Shown piece by piece: positions 7,093 through 16,093 of a stretch of 64,000 bases of DNA. Every line of letters begins with the position of its first letter. Position 1 is the stretch's first letter. The DNA is taken from the NCBI GenBank assembly GCA_017642855.1, contig JAEPOO010000001.1, positions 1,335,072 through 1,399,071 on the forward strand. The letters are read 5' to 3'. The notes beneath the pieces were generated by a model, which ran no database searches, had not been told where the DNA came from, and saw only the letters and a list, made by a program, of their open reading frames with translations. This DNA is from Pseudomonadales bacterium. Its GTDB lineage: Bacteria; Pseudomonadota; Gammaproteobacteria; Pseudomonadales; Azotimanducaceae. The translations under genes were made by a program, and so were the position numbers.

Positions 7093-9243
7093 ATGGTGGA
7101 AACTCACAAGACATTCTGCAGGTTCTGTCACGCCTACTGCGCGATAGAGGTTGATGTAGAAGATGGCAAGCCCATTGAAGTCCGAGGCGATACATCTGAC
7201 CCAGTCTATGGCGGCTACACCTGCATCAAAGGACGTCAGCTTCCCGAGCAGTACACAACACCGGCACGAATCTCCAAATCACTGAAGCGCATGCCTAACG
7301 GTGAGTTTGAGGAAATCGATACTGATCAGGCGATGGATGAAATCGCTGAGAAAGTAAAACAACTCATCGGTGATCATGGACCACGGTCAATCGCGACCTA
7401 TGTCGGCTCATATGGTTATCAGAATTCAGCGGCTCTCGTGATCCCAAAAGCCTGGCACAAGAGCATCGATTCACCTTCCTACTACACGTCGGTCACCATC
7501 GACCAGCCAGCCAAACGAATTTCTGCCTCGCGATTCGGCACCTGGGGCGGAGGCACACATAAATTTACTGACGCTGACGTCTGCATGATGATCGGTAACA
7601 ATCCGGTTGTGTCGCAGTTCACACCCTTCGGCGGTCCGCCACCCTTCTCTCCTTATGCTCGCCTTAGGGATGAAATGAAAAAAGGCATGCAGGTCATCGT
7701 GGTGGACCCTCGACGCACGGAAGTCGCGAACCGAGCCACCATGCACCTGCAGGTGAACCCTGGCGAAGATCCCACCTTCGTTTCCGGCATGATTCGACTC
7801 ATTCTGGATGAGGGTCTGCATGATCAAGCGTTCTGCGCCCATCATGTTGATGGACTGGAAGAACTCATCAAACGTGTTGAGCCTTACACACCGGAGTACG
7901 TAGCAGTAAGATGTGGTATCGACATCGACGAGTTCATTGAAGCCAGCCGCATGTTTGCGAACGCCAATAGTGGTGTTGCTGTCGGCGGTACAGGCCCGGA
8001 TATGGCACCTCATGGTGTCCTGACAGAACACCTGATCCTCACGCTGAACACCATCTGCGGTCGAGTGAACAAAGAAGGTGAGCAGGTACCAAATCCGGGC
8101 ATGTTACAGCCAGCCAGATCAAGGCACGCCGATGTTCACGCGGCTAATCCAGAATTTGGTAAAGGCCCCAAGTCTCGCGTACGGGGCCTTGGTGAAATCA
8201 TTGGTGAAATGCCAACAGCCGCACTGAATGATGAAATCCTCATTGATGGTGAAGGCCAGGTAAAAGCCCTTTTCTGCCTCGGCGGCAATCCGATGGTGGC
8301 ATTCCCCGACCAGGACAAGACACTCGAAGCCATGGAGAAGCTGGACCTGCTGGTTTGCGTTGACCTGTACAAGTCAGCGACGGCAAAGCTTGCGGATTAC
8401 ATTATCGCGCCAACCATTTCACTGGAGCGCGATGACGTCACAATACTAACGGACACCTGGTACGACGTGCCTTACGCACACTATACAAAAGCTGTGCTTC
8501 CCAGAAACGAGCAAAGCCGAGAAGAATGGGAAATCTACTGGGAGCTGTCACATCGCATGGGTGTACCCATCGATCTGCCCGGAGGACAACTGGACCCAAC
8601 GACACGACCAACAAAGTACGACGTGCTCAAGTTGATTACCGCAGGTTCTCGCATTGACATTGATACCATGCGAGACAAAGGCCAGGGTCACATTTACGAA
8701 GAGGTGGATGTTCGTGTTGAAGCACCTCGCGATGGTCGTGACGCCAAACTGCTGTTGCTACCTGACGGTGTGGCGGAGGAGATCACGGAGGTTTACAACG
8801 AGAATCGCTGGCGCGATGGAAAAATCATTGACGAAGATAAAGCGTTCACGCACCTGCTCATTAGCCGACGCTTGAAACATGTGTTTAACTCTTCAGGCCA
8901 GCAACTCAGCAACCTGCAGAAAAAAGGCACGACTAACCCGGCCTATATGCATCCTGATGATCTTGAAGCTCTGGGCGTGAACACAGGAGACCTCATCGAG
9001 ATCCAGGGTGCTTATGGCATGCTGGTGGGCGTTGCTGAAGCCGCCAAGGACGTAAAACCTGGCGTGATTTCCATGGCTCATGCGTGGGGTGATGTTCCTG
9101 GGAACTGGGGTGAAGTTCGAGAGAAAGGCTCAAGTACGAATCGCCTGATCGATGATCACAAAACCTATGATCCCATTACCGGACAGCCACGCATGACGGC
9201 AATCCCGGTGAATGTTCGTCACGTCAAAGAGGATGCGGCCTGA
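7093..9243 (+). CDS. Molybdopterin (bis-MGD) oxidoreductase with N-terminal 4Fe-4S domain
   Basis: A 716-residue member of the DMSO-reductase/formate-dehydrogenase superfamily. Cys9, Cys12, Cys16 and Cys44 (CRFCHAYC...C) form the N-terminal [4Fe-4S] motif, followed by the molybdopterin oxidoreductase domain (IGNNPVV, VVDPRRTEVA, GRVNKEG) and the C-terminal MGD-binding domain starting near HLLISRRL and including MHPDDLEALGV. There is no twin-arginine signal, so it should be cytoplasmic. Around the expected metal-ligand loop the sequence reads TIDQPAKRISASRFGTW, with no Cys or selenocysteine, so the ligand and reaction are unclear. The start follows GGAGGGGG. A histidine-phosphatase gene begins three bases after its stop. 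No electron-transfer subunit is adjacent. Confidence 0.88.
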   Translation: MVETHKTFCRFCHAYCAIEVDVEDGKPIEVRGDTSDPVYGGYTCIKGRQLPEQYTTPARISKSLKRMPNGEFEEIDTDQAMDEIAEKVKQLIGDHGPRSIATYVGSYGYQNSAALVIPKAWHKSIDSPSYYTSVTIDQPAKRISASRFGTWGGGTHKFTDADVCMMIGNNPVVSQFTPFGGPPPFSPYARLRDEMKKGMQVIVVDPRRTEVANRATMHLQVNPGEDPTFVSGMIRLILDEGLHDQAFCAHHVDGLEELIKRVEPYTPEYVAVRCGIDIDEFIEASRMFANANSGVAVGGTGPDMAPHGVLTEHLILTLNTICGRVNKEGEQVPNPGMLQPARSRHADVHAANPEFGKGPKSRVRGLGEIIGEMPTAALNDEILIDGEGQVKALFCLGGNPMVAFPDQDKTLEAMEKLDLLVCVDLYKSATAKLADYIIAPTISLERDDVTILTDTWYDVPYAHYTKAVLPRNEQSREEWEIYWELSHRMGVPIDLPGGQLDPTTRPTKYDVLKLITAGSRIDIDTMRDKGQGHIYEEVDVRVEAPRDGRDAKLLLLPDGVAEEITEVYNENRWRDGKIIDEDKAFTHLLISRRLKHVFNSSGQQLSNLQKKGTTNPAYMHPDDLEALGVNTGDLIEIQGAYGMLVGVAEAAKDVKPGVISMAHAWGDVPGNWGEVREKGSSTNRLIDDHKTYDPITGQPRMTAIPVNVRHVKEDAA

Positions 9244-9246
9244 CCC

Positions 9247-9915
9247 ATGACAACGTCGCAGCACCTGCTGCTCGTTCGCCATGGAGAAACCGTCGGCAAT
9301 CTGGAAAAGATTGCCCACGGCCAGACCGAATCTCCGCTGAACGAGCGTGGCATCGCACAGGCCAAGATGACCGCAGATTTACTGCACAACTGGGCCCTCG
9401 ATAAACAGAAGAACGATTTCCAACTGGTGTACGCGAGCCCTTTATCGCGTGCCCATGACACTGCCAGGGCCATTGCCGATGCACTGGAACTTCCGCTGCA
9501 CACTCACAGCCAACTAGTTGAAGGCTCACTCGGTGATTTGGAGGGTGTCACCTACGAAGAACTCGACAGCTTTGGTTTCGCCAAACACTCCATCAGAGAT
9601 GACAACTTTGATGGTCACAATGGTGAGTCGCCGAACGTACTCGGCAATCGAATGATGGAGGCGGTGGGAGAGATTCGCGCAAGACATCCTGACAAAAACA
9701 TCATCCTCGTCAGTCATGGAGCGGCCATCGCACATTTTCTGGCTCGATTACTCGGTACCAAACCTGCCTTCGGTTACCAGTACATCATGCACAACGCCGC
9801 CGTTTCAGAAGTCAGCTTTCATCCTCACGATGAGCCTCAACTCACGCTTCTGAACCATCATGAACATCTACCAGACGATCTTAAGACCGATCCCACAGAG
9901 AGAGACAAAAAATGA
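9247..9915 (+). CDS. Histidine phosphatase family protein (phosphoglycerate-mutase-like)
   Basis: A 222-residue histidine phosphatase. The catalytic LVRHGET motif is at residues 9-15, followed by NERGIAQA, the conserved YASPLSRAHDTA arginine motif, and the second catalytic histidine in ILVSHGAAI. Such enzymes remove phosphate from small molecules or proteins; the substrate is not predictable here. It follows the molybdopterin oxidoreductase by three bases and its stop overlaps the next start as ATGA, so the group is one transcription unit. Confidence 0.9.
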   Translation: MTTSQHLLLVRHGETVGNLEKIAHGQTESPLNERGIAQAKMTADLLHNWALDKQKNDFQLVYASPLSRAHDTARAIADALELPLHTHSQLVEGSLGDLEGVTYEELDSFGFAKHSIRDDNFDGHNGESPNVLGNRMMEAVGEIRARHPDKNIILVSHGAAIAHFLARLLGTKPAFGYQYIMHNAAVSEVSFHPHDEPQLTLLNHHEHLPDDLKTDPTERDKK

Positions 9916-11063
9916 CAAACATACCTCTGGTCGCTGACGACCTGACGGTCGATTGGCTGCAGTTTGCTCTCGACGATCAACTGGGTGACGCAAAGTTGAC
10001 AGGCTTTACCCCTAGCATCATCGGCGTCGGCGAAGGCTTCATGGGACAGCTCGCCAGGGTGAACCTCGAGTATGAGGGCGAAGCCGGTAGCGCGCCTCCG
10101 AGCATCATCGCAAAGTTTGCTGCGACCAAGCAGGAAACCCGCGATATGGCGGGCGACCAGAACCTGTACCAACGTGAAATAGGCTTTTACCGGGATATTG
10201 GCACAGACGTTGGTGTACCCATCGCGGACTGCTACTACCTGGCGTATCGAGAGGAAACCAACCAGTTTGTCTTACTGCTGGAAGACCTAGCGCCGGGAGA
10301 GCCCAGTGACCAGGTGATCGGTACTGACAAGGAAACCTCGCGGCAGGTTATCGAGCACTTTGCCAAGCTTCATGCGCAGTGGTGGAACAGTGATCGCCTG
10401 GAACAATACGACTGGGCTCAATGGATCATCAAATCCATGCCCATGGAACAGGCCCTGGCCATGTTCCAGGAAAGCGTCAAACAGGTTGAGGAAACCGGCA
10501 AGTTTGATGCTTATCCTGAGATGAAACGATTGATGTACCTGTTGCCGCCCCTGTTCAAATTTGATCCCGCGCCACCCTACCCGTTTACACTGACGCACGG
10601 CGACCTGAGGTCCGACAACATCATCAAGCCTTCAGCAGAGGGCGGCCGGTTTGCCATCATTGACTGGCAGTTATCAGGGATTGGCGATCCGGTGAATGAC
10701 ATTGCCCGCTGGATGACACAGAGCATCAGCATTGAAGATCGAAAAGAAACAGAACAGGAACTTCTGAAGCTGTATCACGACCGACTGGTTGAATATGGCG
10801 TCATGGGTTACAGCTACAACAAGTTCATCAACGATTACAAAACGAACCTGATCGTTATTCTCTTAATGTTCTCGATGCCGATGGACAACGTGGATACCTC
10901 CTCTGATCGCGCACAAGCCCTGTTCCACCAGTTCTACTCCAGGCTGGACGCAGCCCTTGTGGATTGGGACATCGAGAAAAACATGAAAATTCTCCCTTAC
11001 ATCTACCCCTTCATTAAACTCATGCTGATTCTGAAGAAAACGTTTGGAGGCACTCGAAAATGA
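9912..11063 (+). CDS. Phosphotransferase family protein (APH/EcKinase-like)
   Basis: A 383-residue small-molecule kinase-like protein of the aminoglycoside-phosphotransferase/ecdysteroid-kinase-like fold. The N-terminal lobe has a glycine loop region (GEGFMGQLARVNL) and an Ala-Lys (IIAKFAA). The catalytic loop LTHGDLRSDNI (HGDxxxDN) and the metal-binding IIDWQLSGIGDP are intact near residues 230-260. Members near acyl-CoA genes in proteobacteria are common and mostly uncharacterised. It overlaps the previous gene by ATGA and the following SnoaL-like gene also by ATGA. Kinase activity is likely by motif; the substrate is unknown. Confidence 0.86.
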   Translation: MTNIPLVADDLTVDWLQFALDDQLGDAKLTGFTPSIIGVGEGFMGQLARVNLEYEGEAGSAPPSIIAKFAATKQETRDMAGDQNLYQREIGFYRDIGTDVGVPIADCYYLAYREETNQFVLLLEDLAPGEPSDQVIGTDKETSRQVIEHFAKLHAQWWNSDRLEQYDWAQWIIKSMPMEQALAMFQESVKQVEETGKFDAYPEMKRLMYLLPPLFKFDPAPPYPFTLTHGDLRSDNIIKPSAEGGRFAIIDWQLSGIGDPVNDIARWMTQSISIEDRKETEQELLKLYHDRLVEYGVMGYSYNKFINDYKTNLIVILLMFSMPMDNVDTSSDRAQALFHQFYSRLDAALVDWDIEKNMKILPYIYPFIKLMLILKKTFGGTRK

Positions 11064-11599
11064 AAACCGTTGACAGCCGAAACAATTGGAAGATTGTCGA
11101 CGAACTTCTTGAAACAGAAACAGATGAATGGCGTCGTCACATGCTCAGCCAATTCAGACAACACGTGCGAGCGGAATGCGGCAGCAATCTCGAAGCATTG
11201 CTGAGCACCATGTCGGACAATCCGAGATTTCACATCTGGTCAGCAACCGAAGACACCGGCCCCAAAGGATTTGAAGCTCTAAAAGAATTTTATGCCGGCT
11301 TGATCGCCAGCGGCTCAAACCGTTTTGAGTACGCTGTGGAACGGATCGTGATCGGCGATGACACGCTGGTCACCGAGGGTGAACTCTACACGCCGTTTTC
11401 CGGCGCCATGCTGAAGCAGATGGGCATGGACGTCGACGAAGACAAGATGTACGCCACGAAAGGCAGAACGGTCACCTTCTGGCCATTCGAGAAAGATACC
11501 GGCAAGATCATTGGCGAAGACATTTATTCCATCACCACGGACTTTGCGGACGCCGAAGAAGTCATATTGAACGAATACACATACGGAGAAGATGAATGA
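11060..11599 (+). CDS. SnoaL/NTF2-like protein
   Basis: A 179-residue protein with an NTF2-like cone fold predicted from the pattern of an N-terminal helix pair followed by strands (FHIWSATEDTGPKGFEALKEFY, RIVIGDDTLVTEGELYTP, KGRTVTFWPFE, GEDIYSI). No catalytic residues can be assigned. Related proteins act as ketosteroid-isomerase-like enzymes, dehydratases or binding proteins. It is translationally coupled on both sides (ATGA with the phosphotransferase and ATGA with the alcohol dehydrogenase), pointing to a role in the same pathway. Confidence 0.78.
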   Translation: MKTVDSRNNWKIVDELLETETDEWRRHMLSQFRQHVRAECGSNLEALLSTMSDNPRFHIWSATEDTGPKGFEALKEFYAGLIASGSNRFEYAVERIVIGDDTLVTEGELYTPFSGAMLKQMGMDVDEDKMYATKGRTVTFWPFEKDTGKIIGEDIYSITTDFADAEEVILNEYTYGEDE

Positions 11600-12570
11600 G
11601 AGCTGCCGTCTTTACAGGTCCTGGAGAGCCCCTGTCCATCCAGGATATCGATAAACCTGAGATTGCGGATGATGAAATTCTTGTGCAGGTCGCGCATTGC
11701 GGCATCTGTGGCACAGATATCCACGCATCCCGAGAAGGTCCTTTCATGGCACCGCCCAATACCGTATTCGGGCATGAGTTTTCTGGCGAAATTGTGGATG
11801 TTGGCAGTGCCCTGGATGGCAACGAATTCAGTCTTGGCGATCGTGTGACGTCCCTGCCCTTTATCAAAGATCTCACCATTGGGATCAGCTCCAAAGGTGC
11901 CTACGCCGAGTTCGTCAAAGTAGACCCGGCACAGGTCGTGAAGATTCCCGACGCGTTAGATGATCTGAATGGCGCTCTGATCGAACCGTTAGCGATCGGT
12001 CTGCACAGTGTCAAGATGACCGATGGTGTCGCCGAGAAAAGCGTCCTGATCATTGGCGCCGGCCCCATTGGTCTCGCTTGTGCTATTTGGTGTCGCTTTT
12101 TTGGCGCGCAGCACATTGTCATCAGCGAAATGTCCGAAGCACGCATCGATATGGCGAAGAAACTGGGATTTAACGACATCGTTGACCCCAGCGGGGACGT
12201 TGCCGCCCAATTTCAGGAAATCACCAATAGCGAAGCCGAAGTTCAGATCGAATGCGTCGGCGCGCCGGGTTTGATGCAACAGTGTATCGAGCGCGCACCA
12301 AGCCGAGGACTGATCATGGGTATTGGTCTGTGTGATGCCCCGGACACCATTATGCCGCTGGTCGCTTTCTCCAAGGAACTGCGCATTCAATGGGCAGTCG
12401 CTTACGATAAAGAAGATTGGGACTTCACAATCGATATGATGATCAGCGGCCGTATAGACGGTTCTGCCATGATCACCAATGTGGTTTCTCTCGACGAGTT
12501 ACCCGATATCTTCGAGGCGCTGCGCTCTCCAACTGATCAATGTAAGGTCATCATTGATCTGAAGGCTTGA
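11596..12570 (+). CDS. Zinc-type medium-chain alcohol/sorbitol dehydrogenase
   Basis: A 324-residue medium-chain dehydrogenase. The catalytic zinc motif CGICGTDIHA and GHEFSGEIVD are present, and the Rossmann domain begins IIGAGPIGL. It lacks the four-cysteine structural zinc lobe: residues between GDRVTSLPF and AYAEFV carry none of the usual cysteines, so it is a shortened form. It oxidises an alcohol or reduces a carbonyl with NAD(P); substrate unknown. It closes a four-gene ATGA-coupled run. The related gene at 18130 is a paralogue with the same missing lobe. Confidence 0.88.
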   Translation: MRAAVFTGPGEPLSIQDIDKPEIADDEILVQVAHCGICGTDIHASREGPFMAPPNTVFGHEFSGEIVDVGSALDGNEFSLGDRVTSLPFIKDLTIGISSKGAYAEFVKVDPAQVVKIPDALDDLNGALIEPLAIGLHSVKMTDGVAEKSVLIIGAGPIGLACAIWCRFFGAQHIVISEMSEARIDMAKKLGFNDIVDPSGDVAAQFQEITNSEAEVQIECVGAPGLMQQCIERAPSRGLIMGIGLCDAPDTIMPLVAFSKELRIQWAVAYDKEDWDFTIDMMISGRIDGSAMITNVVSLDELPDIFEALRSPTDQCKVIIDLKA

Positions 12571-12630
12571 TTCAATCCCACGGGAATTGCGGGTAACATA
12601 CGCGCCCTCAAAAACAGAACCGAGTCGGAC

Positions 12631-13686
12631 ATGTCAGTGACTACCGATGACCTGCGCATCCAGGAAACGCAGGAGCTGATCTCGCCAGAAGGCCTGATCG
12701 ATGATCTTCCAGTATCTGAAACGGTCAGTGATACCGTCAGTATTGCCCGAAGAACCATCCACAGCATTTTGACGGGTGAAGACGACCGCCTGCTTGCTGT
12801 CGTTGGCCCATGCTCCATCCATGATCCAACGTCCGCGATTGAATACGGCGAACGACTGAAAAAACTCTCTGATGAAGTCAGTGATGACGTCTTCATTGTC
12901 ATGCGGGTTTACTTTGAGAAGCCTCGAACCACCGTCGGTTGGAAAGGCCTGATCAATGACCCTGACCTGGACAACAGTTTCCAGATCAACAAAGGTCTGC
13001 ACCTGGCCCGACAACTTCTTCTGGATCTCGGAGAACTCGGACTCCCCTGTGGTACCGAGTATCTGGACCTGATCAGTCCTCAGTATGTTGCTGACCTGAT
13101 TTCCTGGGGCGCGATTGGCGCGCGCACAACAGAAAGCCAGACTCATCGGGAACTGTCCTCAGGGCTCTCCTGCCCCGTCGGGTTTAAGAATGCCACGGAC
13201 GGAGACATTCAGATTGCCATCGATGCCATAAAGTCCGCGTCACAACCGCACCACTTCCTCTCCGTCACCAAAGGTGGCCGATCTGCCATTTTTAAGACTG
13301 CAGGCAATGCCGATTGCCACATCATTTTGCGTGGCGGCAAACATCCCAATTACGACATGTTCAGTGTTGATGATGCCTCAGCCATGCTGGAAAAAGGTGG
13401 ACTGCCGGTACGCATCATGATCGACGCCAGTCACTCCAACAGCCGTAAGATTCCCGCGAGACAAATTGACGTGATACACGACATCGCAACCCAGGTTTCC
13501 CGCGGTAATCAGGGTATTTTCGGCGTCATGATCGAGAGCCACCTGCTGGCAGGTCGCCAGGATGTGGAGGATGCAAACAGCCTGACTTACGGGCAGAGCA
13601 TCACCGACCCCTGTATCTGCTGGGACGATACAGAGCGTGTGATGAAGTCATTGGCCAAAGCGGCCTCAGAAAGACGATCCGCTTGA
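12631..13686 (+). CDS. 3-deoxy-7-phosphoheptulonate (DAHP) synthase, class I AroF/G/H type
   Basis: First enzyme of the shikimate pathway, condensing phosphoenolpyruvate and erythrose 4-phosphate. The 351-residue length matches the E. coli AroF/G/H enzymes. Typical motifs are VVGPCSIHDP, MRVYFEKPRTTVGWKG (active-site Lys/Arg), LPCGTEYLD, GAIGARTTESQTHRE, GFKNATDG, LRGG and DASHSNS. Which feedback-regulated isoform it is cannot be decided by eye. The short 60-base gap upstream holds no convincing promoter. Its stop overlaps the next gene as TTGA, so this housekeeping gene appears linked to a small lipoprotein. Confidence 0.96.
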   Translation: MSVTTDDLRIQETQELISPEGLIDDLPVSETVSDTVSIARRTIHSILTGEDDRLLAVVGPCSIHDPTSAIEYGERLKKLSDEVSDDVFIVMRVYFEKPRTTVGWKGLINDPDLDNSFQINKGLHLARQLLLDLGELGLPCGTEYLDLISPQYVADLISWGAIGARTTESQTHRELSSGLSCPVGFKNATDGDIQIAIDAIKSASQPHHFLSVTKGGRSAIFKTAGNADCHIILRGGKHPNYDMFSVDDASAMLEKGGLPVRIMIDASHSNSRKIPARQIDVIHDIATQVSRGNQGIFGVMIESHLLAGRQDVEDANSLTYGQSITDPCICWDDTERVMKSLAKAASERRSA

Positions 13687-14207
13687 GGGTACTGATGATT
13701 TTCGGCCTGCTGTTGCTGGCAGGCTGCGTCGGTCAGACGCTTGACTGGGTTCCCACTGGCACCGCCGACTGGCGAATCGGCGAGACGCTCACCAGCGAGA
13801 ATCCCGAAGGAGACGGTTATCTTGTTTCCGATGCCGTCTACGATGACTTCGAGTTAACCATCGAATTCAAACCAGATGCCTCTGTGAATTCAGGCATTCT
13901 CATTCACTGCCAGGACCGAAACGACATCACGCCCCTGACCTGCCTCGAAATCAATATCTGGGATGACCATCCAAACCAGGACTTTCGGACTGGCGCCATC
14001 GTCATCCACGCAGCACCACCCCTCGCGCAGATGGATTCGGTGGGTCACTGGAACCGCTATCGCATCGTTGCGAGAGGTACGGCGGTAGAGGCCTGGTTAA
14101 ACGGCGTGCTGACAGCACGATTGAATGACGCCGTCCTGACAAAGGGTTTCATCGCCCTGCAAAGTCAGAACGGCGAAGTCAGCTTCAGAAACGCAAGAAT
14201 ACGCTAA
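13683..14207 (+). CDS. DUF1080-type (3-keto-disaccharide hydrolase-like) lipoprotein
   Basis: A 174-residue protein with a lipobox (LLLLAGC) and a DUF1080/LamG-like jelly-roll domain, seen in YDDFELTIEFKPDASVNSGILIHCQ and HWNRYRIVARGTAVEAWLNG. DUF1080 members include periplasmic 3-keto-glycoside hydrolases, but many are only binding modules. Two starts compete: TTG 13683, which overlaps the DAHP-synthase stop as TTGA and supplies an Arg for the signal peptide, and ATG 13695, which has GAGGGT upstream but a very short uncharged signal. I keep the longer form. It ends 22 bases before a convergent reductase gene. Confidence 0.75.
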   Translation: MRVLMIFGLLLLAGCVGQTLDWVPTGTADWRIGETLTSENPEGDGYLVSDAVYDDFELTIEFKPDASVNSGILIHCQDRNDITPLTCLEINIWDDHPNQDFRTGAIVIHAAPPLAQMDSVGHWNRYRIVARGTAVEAWLNGVLTARLNDAVLTKGFIALQSQNGEVSFRNARIR

Positions 14208-14229
14208 GCGACTTTCTCAAAAGGCCACA

Positions 14230-15231
14230 CTAAGGGGTAACCAACAGCTTGCCCATATGACCACCGGTCATCAGCGCAATAATCGCGCCAGGGAAGTTTT
14301 CAATGCCGTCCATGACATGTTCCGGCAGCTGCATTTTGCCTTCCTTGATCCATCCGGAGATCTCCGCTTCCATCTTCGGAAAGAGTTCCGCGTAGTGATC
14401 GACGGTGAATCCAATCATCCGGGCGTTCCGCTCCGGAATACGCAGATAGAGTCTTGGACCCGTCACGTTTTCCATATCGTTGTATTGGGAAATTGCACCA
14501 CAGATAACGACGCGTGCTTCTTTCGCAATGTTATCCAGAGCCGCATCCAAAACATCGCCACCTACATTGTCGAAAAACACGTTAATGCCATCCGGGCACA
14601 GCTCTTTCAGCTTTTCGTTAAGGTCGCCAGCTTTGTAGTCCGCAGCCGCATCACAACCGATGTCATCGGTCAGGAATTTGCACTTCTCGTCACCACCGGC
14701 GATACCAATCACTCGCGCACCCGCGATCTTGGCAAGCTGACAGGCGACAGTGCCCACCGCGCCAGCGGCACCGGATACAACTACCGTGTCCCCTTCTTTC
14801 ACTTCGCCGCAGCAGATCATGCCCGCATAGGCTGTGAGGCCCGTGGTCATACCCAGCGCACCGAGGTAGGTTCGTGCCGGCACTTCACTTTCGTCCACTT
14901 TGCGCAGCATATTGGCTGGCCAGATGACATGGGTCTGTGCGCCCATGGGACCAAAGACCGCGTCACCCTGATTCAGTTCATCTGATCGAGAGTCCAAAAC
15001 CCTGCCAATGCCCAGGGCCATGACGGGCGTGTCGACATCCATGGTGCCATGCAGTCCCTGCGGACCATCCAGTGTCGTCCGGATAAACGCATCAATCGAA
15101 AGATGTTCGACCTTCAGCAACACCTCGCCGTCGTTTAGTTCGGGCATTTCTGCTTCGACCACTTCAAAATCGGATTCAACCGGTTCACCTTCGGGACGTT
15201 TTGTAAGCAGTACTTTTTTTGCAGTGGTCAT
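14230..15231 (-). CDS. NADP-dependent MDR reductase (CurA/prostaglandin-reductase-like)
   Basis: A 333-residue zinc-free medium-chain reductase that probably saturates alpha,beta-unsaturated carbonyls with NADPH. Typical motifs are VEHLSIDAFIRTTLDG near the N-terminus, SGAAGAVGTVACQLAK, IGIAGGDEKC and INVFFDNVGGDVLD. I start it at ATG 15231, which overlaps the SDR stop (TAATG) and has AGGAGG upstream; the 14 extra in-frame residues before it would be translated from inside the SDR gene. It is a paralogue of the reductase at 49726. Co-transcribed with the SDR upstream. Confidence 0.92.
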   Translation of the reverse strand: MTTAKKVLLTKRPEGEPVESDFEVVEAEMPELNDGEVLLKVEHLSIDAFIRTTLDGPQGLHGTMDVDTPVMALGIGRVLDSRSDELNQGDAVFGPMGAQTHVIWPANMLRKVDESEVPARTYLGALGMTTGLTAYAGMICCGEVKEGDTVVVSGAAGAVGTVACQLAKIAGARVIGIAGGDEKCKFLTDDIGCDAAADYKAGDLNEKLKELCPDGINVFFDNVGGDVLDAALDNIAKEARVVICGAISQYNDMENVTGPRLYLRIPERNARMIGFTVDHYAELFPKMEAEISGWIKEGKMQLPEHVMDGIENFPGAIIALMTGGHMGKLLVTP

Positions 15232-15989
15232 TACATTCCTCCTGATATTCTGATGACCTGACCTGTGACCCACTCCGATGAGGGAGCCAACAAATAGAGT
15301 GCGGCAGCACCGAGATCTCTCGGCGTACCTAGTCTGCCCGCAGGCAGCTTCAAAGACTGTTCAATCATGGGCAATTGCTCTTCGGTGATTTCAAGTGCCG
15401 TCATCATGATTTCCGTGGGCACAAATCCGGGCATGATGGTATTCACCCGGACTCGAGGCCCCAATTCTTTAGCAAAGGTACGGGTCATCATATTTACGCC
15501 GGCTTTGGCGGCCGAATAGTGGCCACTACCTTCGATGACATCCTCCGCTGCGATGGAAGAGATATTCAGGACCCTACCCTTGTCTGTAAAGCTCTTCGAT
15601 GCCACCGTCGTCGCTTCCCAAACCGCCGTCAAATTGAGCGCCAACGTGTTGTCCCATTCTTCTCGGTCCAGCTCAATGAGGGGCTGTTGAACCGGTGATC
15701 CTCCGGCATTGTTGACCCACATATCCAGGCGCCCAAACTCACTGATGGCAGCATCTGCGAGTTTTTGCAGGTCGGCCCTGTTGGTGACATCCGTTGTGCA
15801 TGCCACGGCTTTGCCGTTGGCGGCGACGATTTCGCTCGCCACTCTTTCAATTTCGTTGGTTCGACGTGCTGCGCAAACCACAGACGCACCATATTCTGCG
15901 AGGACCTTGGCGATACCTTCGCCGATACCGCGACCGGCACCGGTGACCACCGCTACCTCGCCGGTCAGATCAAAAAGGTCTGATGACAT
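15231..15989 (-). CDS. Short-chain dehydrogenase/reductase (SDR)
   Basis: A 252-residue classical SDR: TGAGRGIG coenzyme motif, NNAGG, catalytic Ser in LNISSIAAE, YSAAK (YxxxK), and C-terminal GQVIRISGGM. GGGAGGGT precedes the ATG. It is the first gene of a two-gene minus-strand operon with the CurA-like reductase (1-base TAATG overlap) and is divergent from the Rieske oxygenase gene. The pairing suggests sequential alcohol oxidation and double-bond reduction, or the reverse; this is inference. Confidence 0.93.
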   Translation of the reverse strand: MSSDLFDLTGEVAVVTGAGRGIGEGIAKVLAEYGASVVCAARRTNEIERVASEIVAANGKAVACTTDVTNRADLQKLADAAISEFGRLDMWVNNAGGSPVQQPLIELDREEWDNTLALNLTAVWEATTVASKSFTDKGRVLNISSIAAEDVIEGSGHYSAAKAGVNMMTRTFAKELGPRVRVNTIMPGFVPTEIMMTALEITEEQLPMIEQSLKLPAGRLGTPRDLGAAALYLLAPSSEWVTGQVIRISGGM

Positions 15990-16026
15990 GCTACCCTCCC
16001 GAGTGTATGGTTCTTGTTATAAAAAC

Positions 16027-16038
16027 AGTCAAGCTTGA
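16027..16038. promoter_or_regulatory. 12-bp perfect palindrome in divergent promoter (operator candidate)
   Basis: GTCAAGCTTGAC is a perfect palindrome midway between the divergent SDR and Rieske oxygenase genes. On the minus strand, TTACCG and TATAAC can be placed 17 bases apart with the palindrome inside the spacer, which is a usual repressor position for the SDR/reductase operon. No regulator gene is adjacent. Confidence 0.4.
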
Positions 16039-16093
16039 CGGTAATTAAACGTGTTCGTGCACCGGAAAGCAATGAGTCAGGAGGAGGACGCTC

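Noticed and set aside
7093..9243. Selenocysteine-containing formate dehydrogenase, prompted by selD
   Set aside because: No in-frame TGA within the gene and no Cys at the metal-ligand loop.
14257..14985. A 242-codon plus-strand open frame opposite the reductase gene
   Set aside because: It is antisense to a clearly conserved reductase and has no family likeness.
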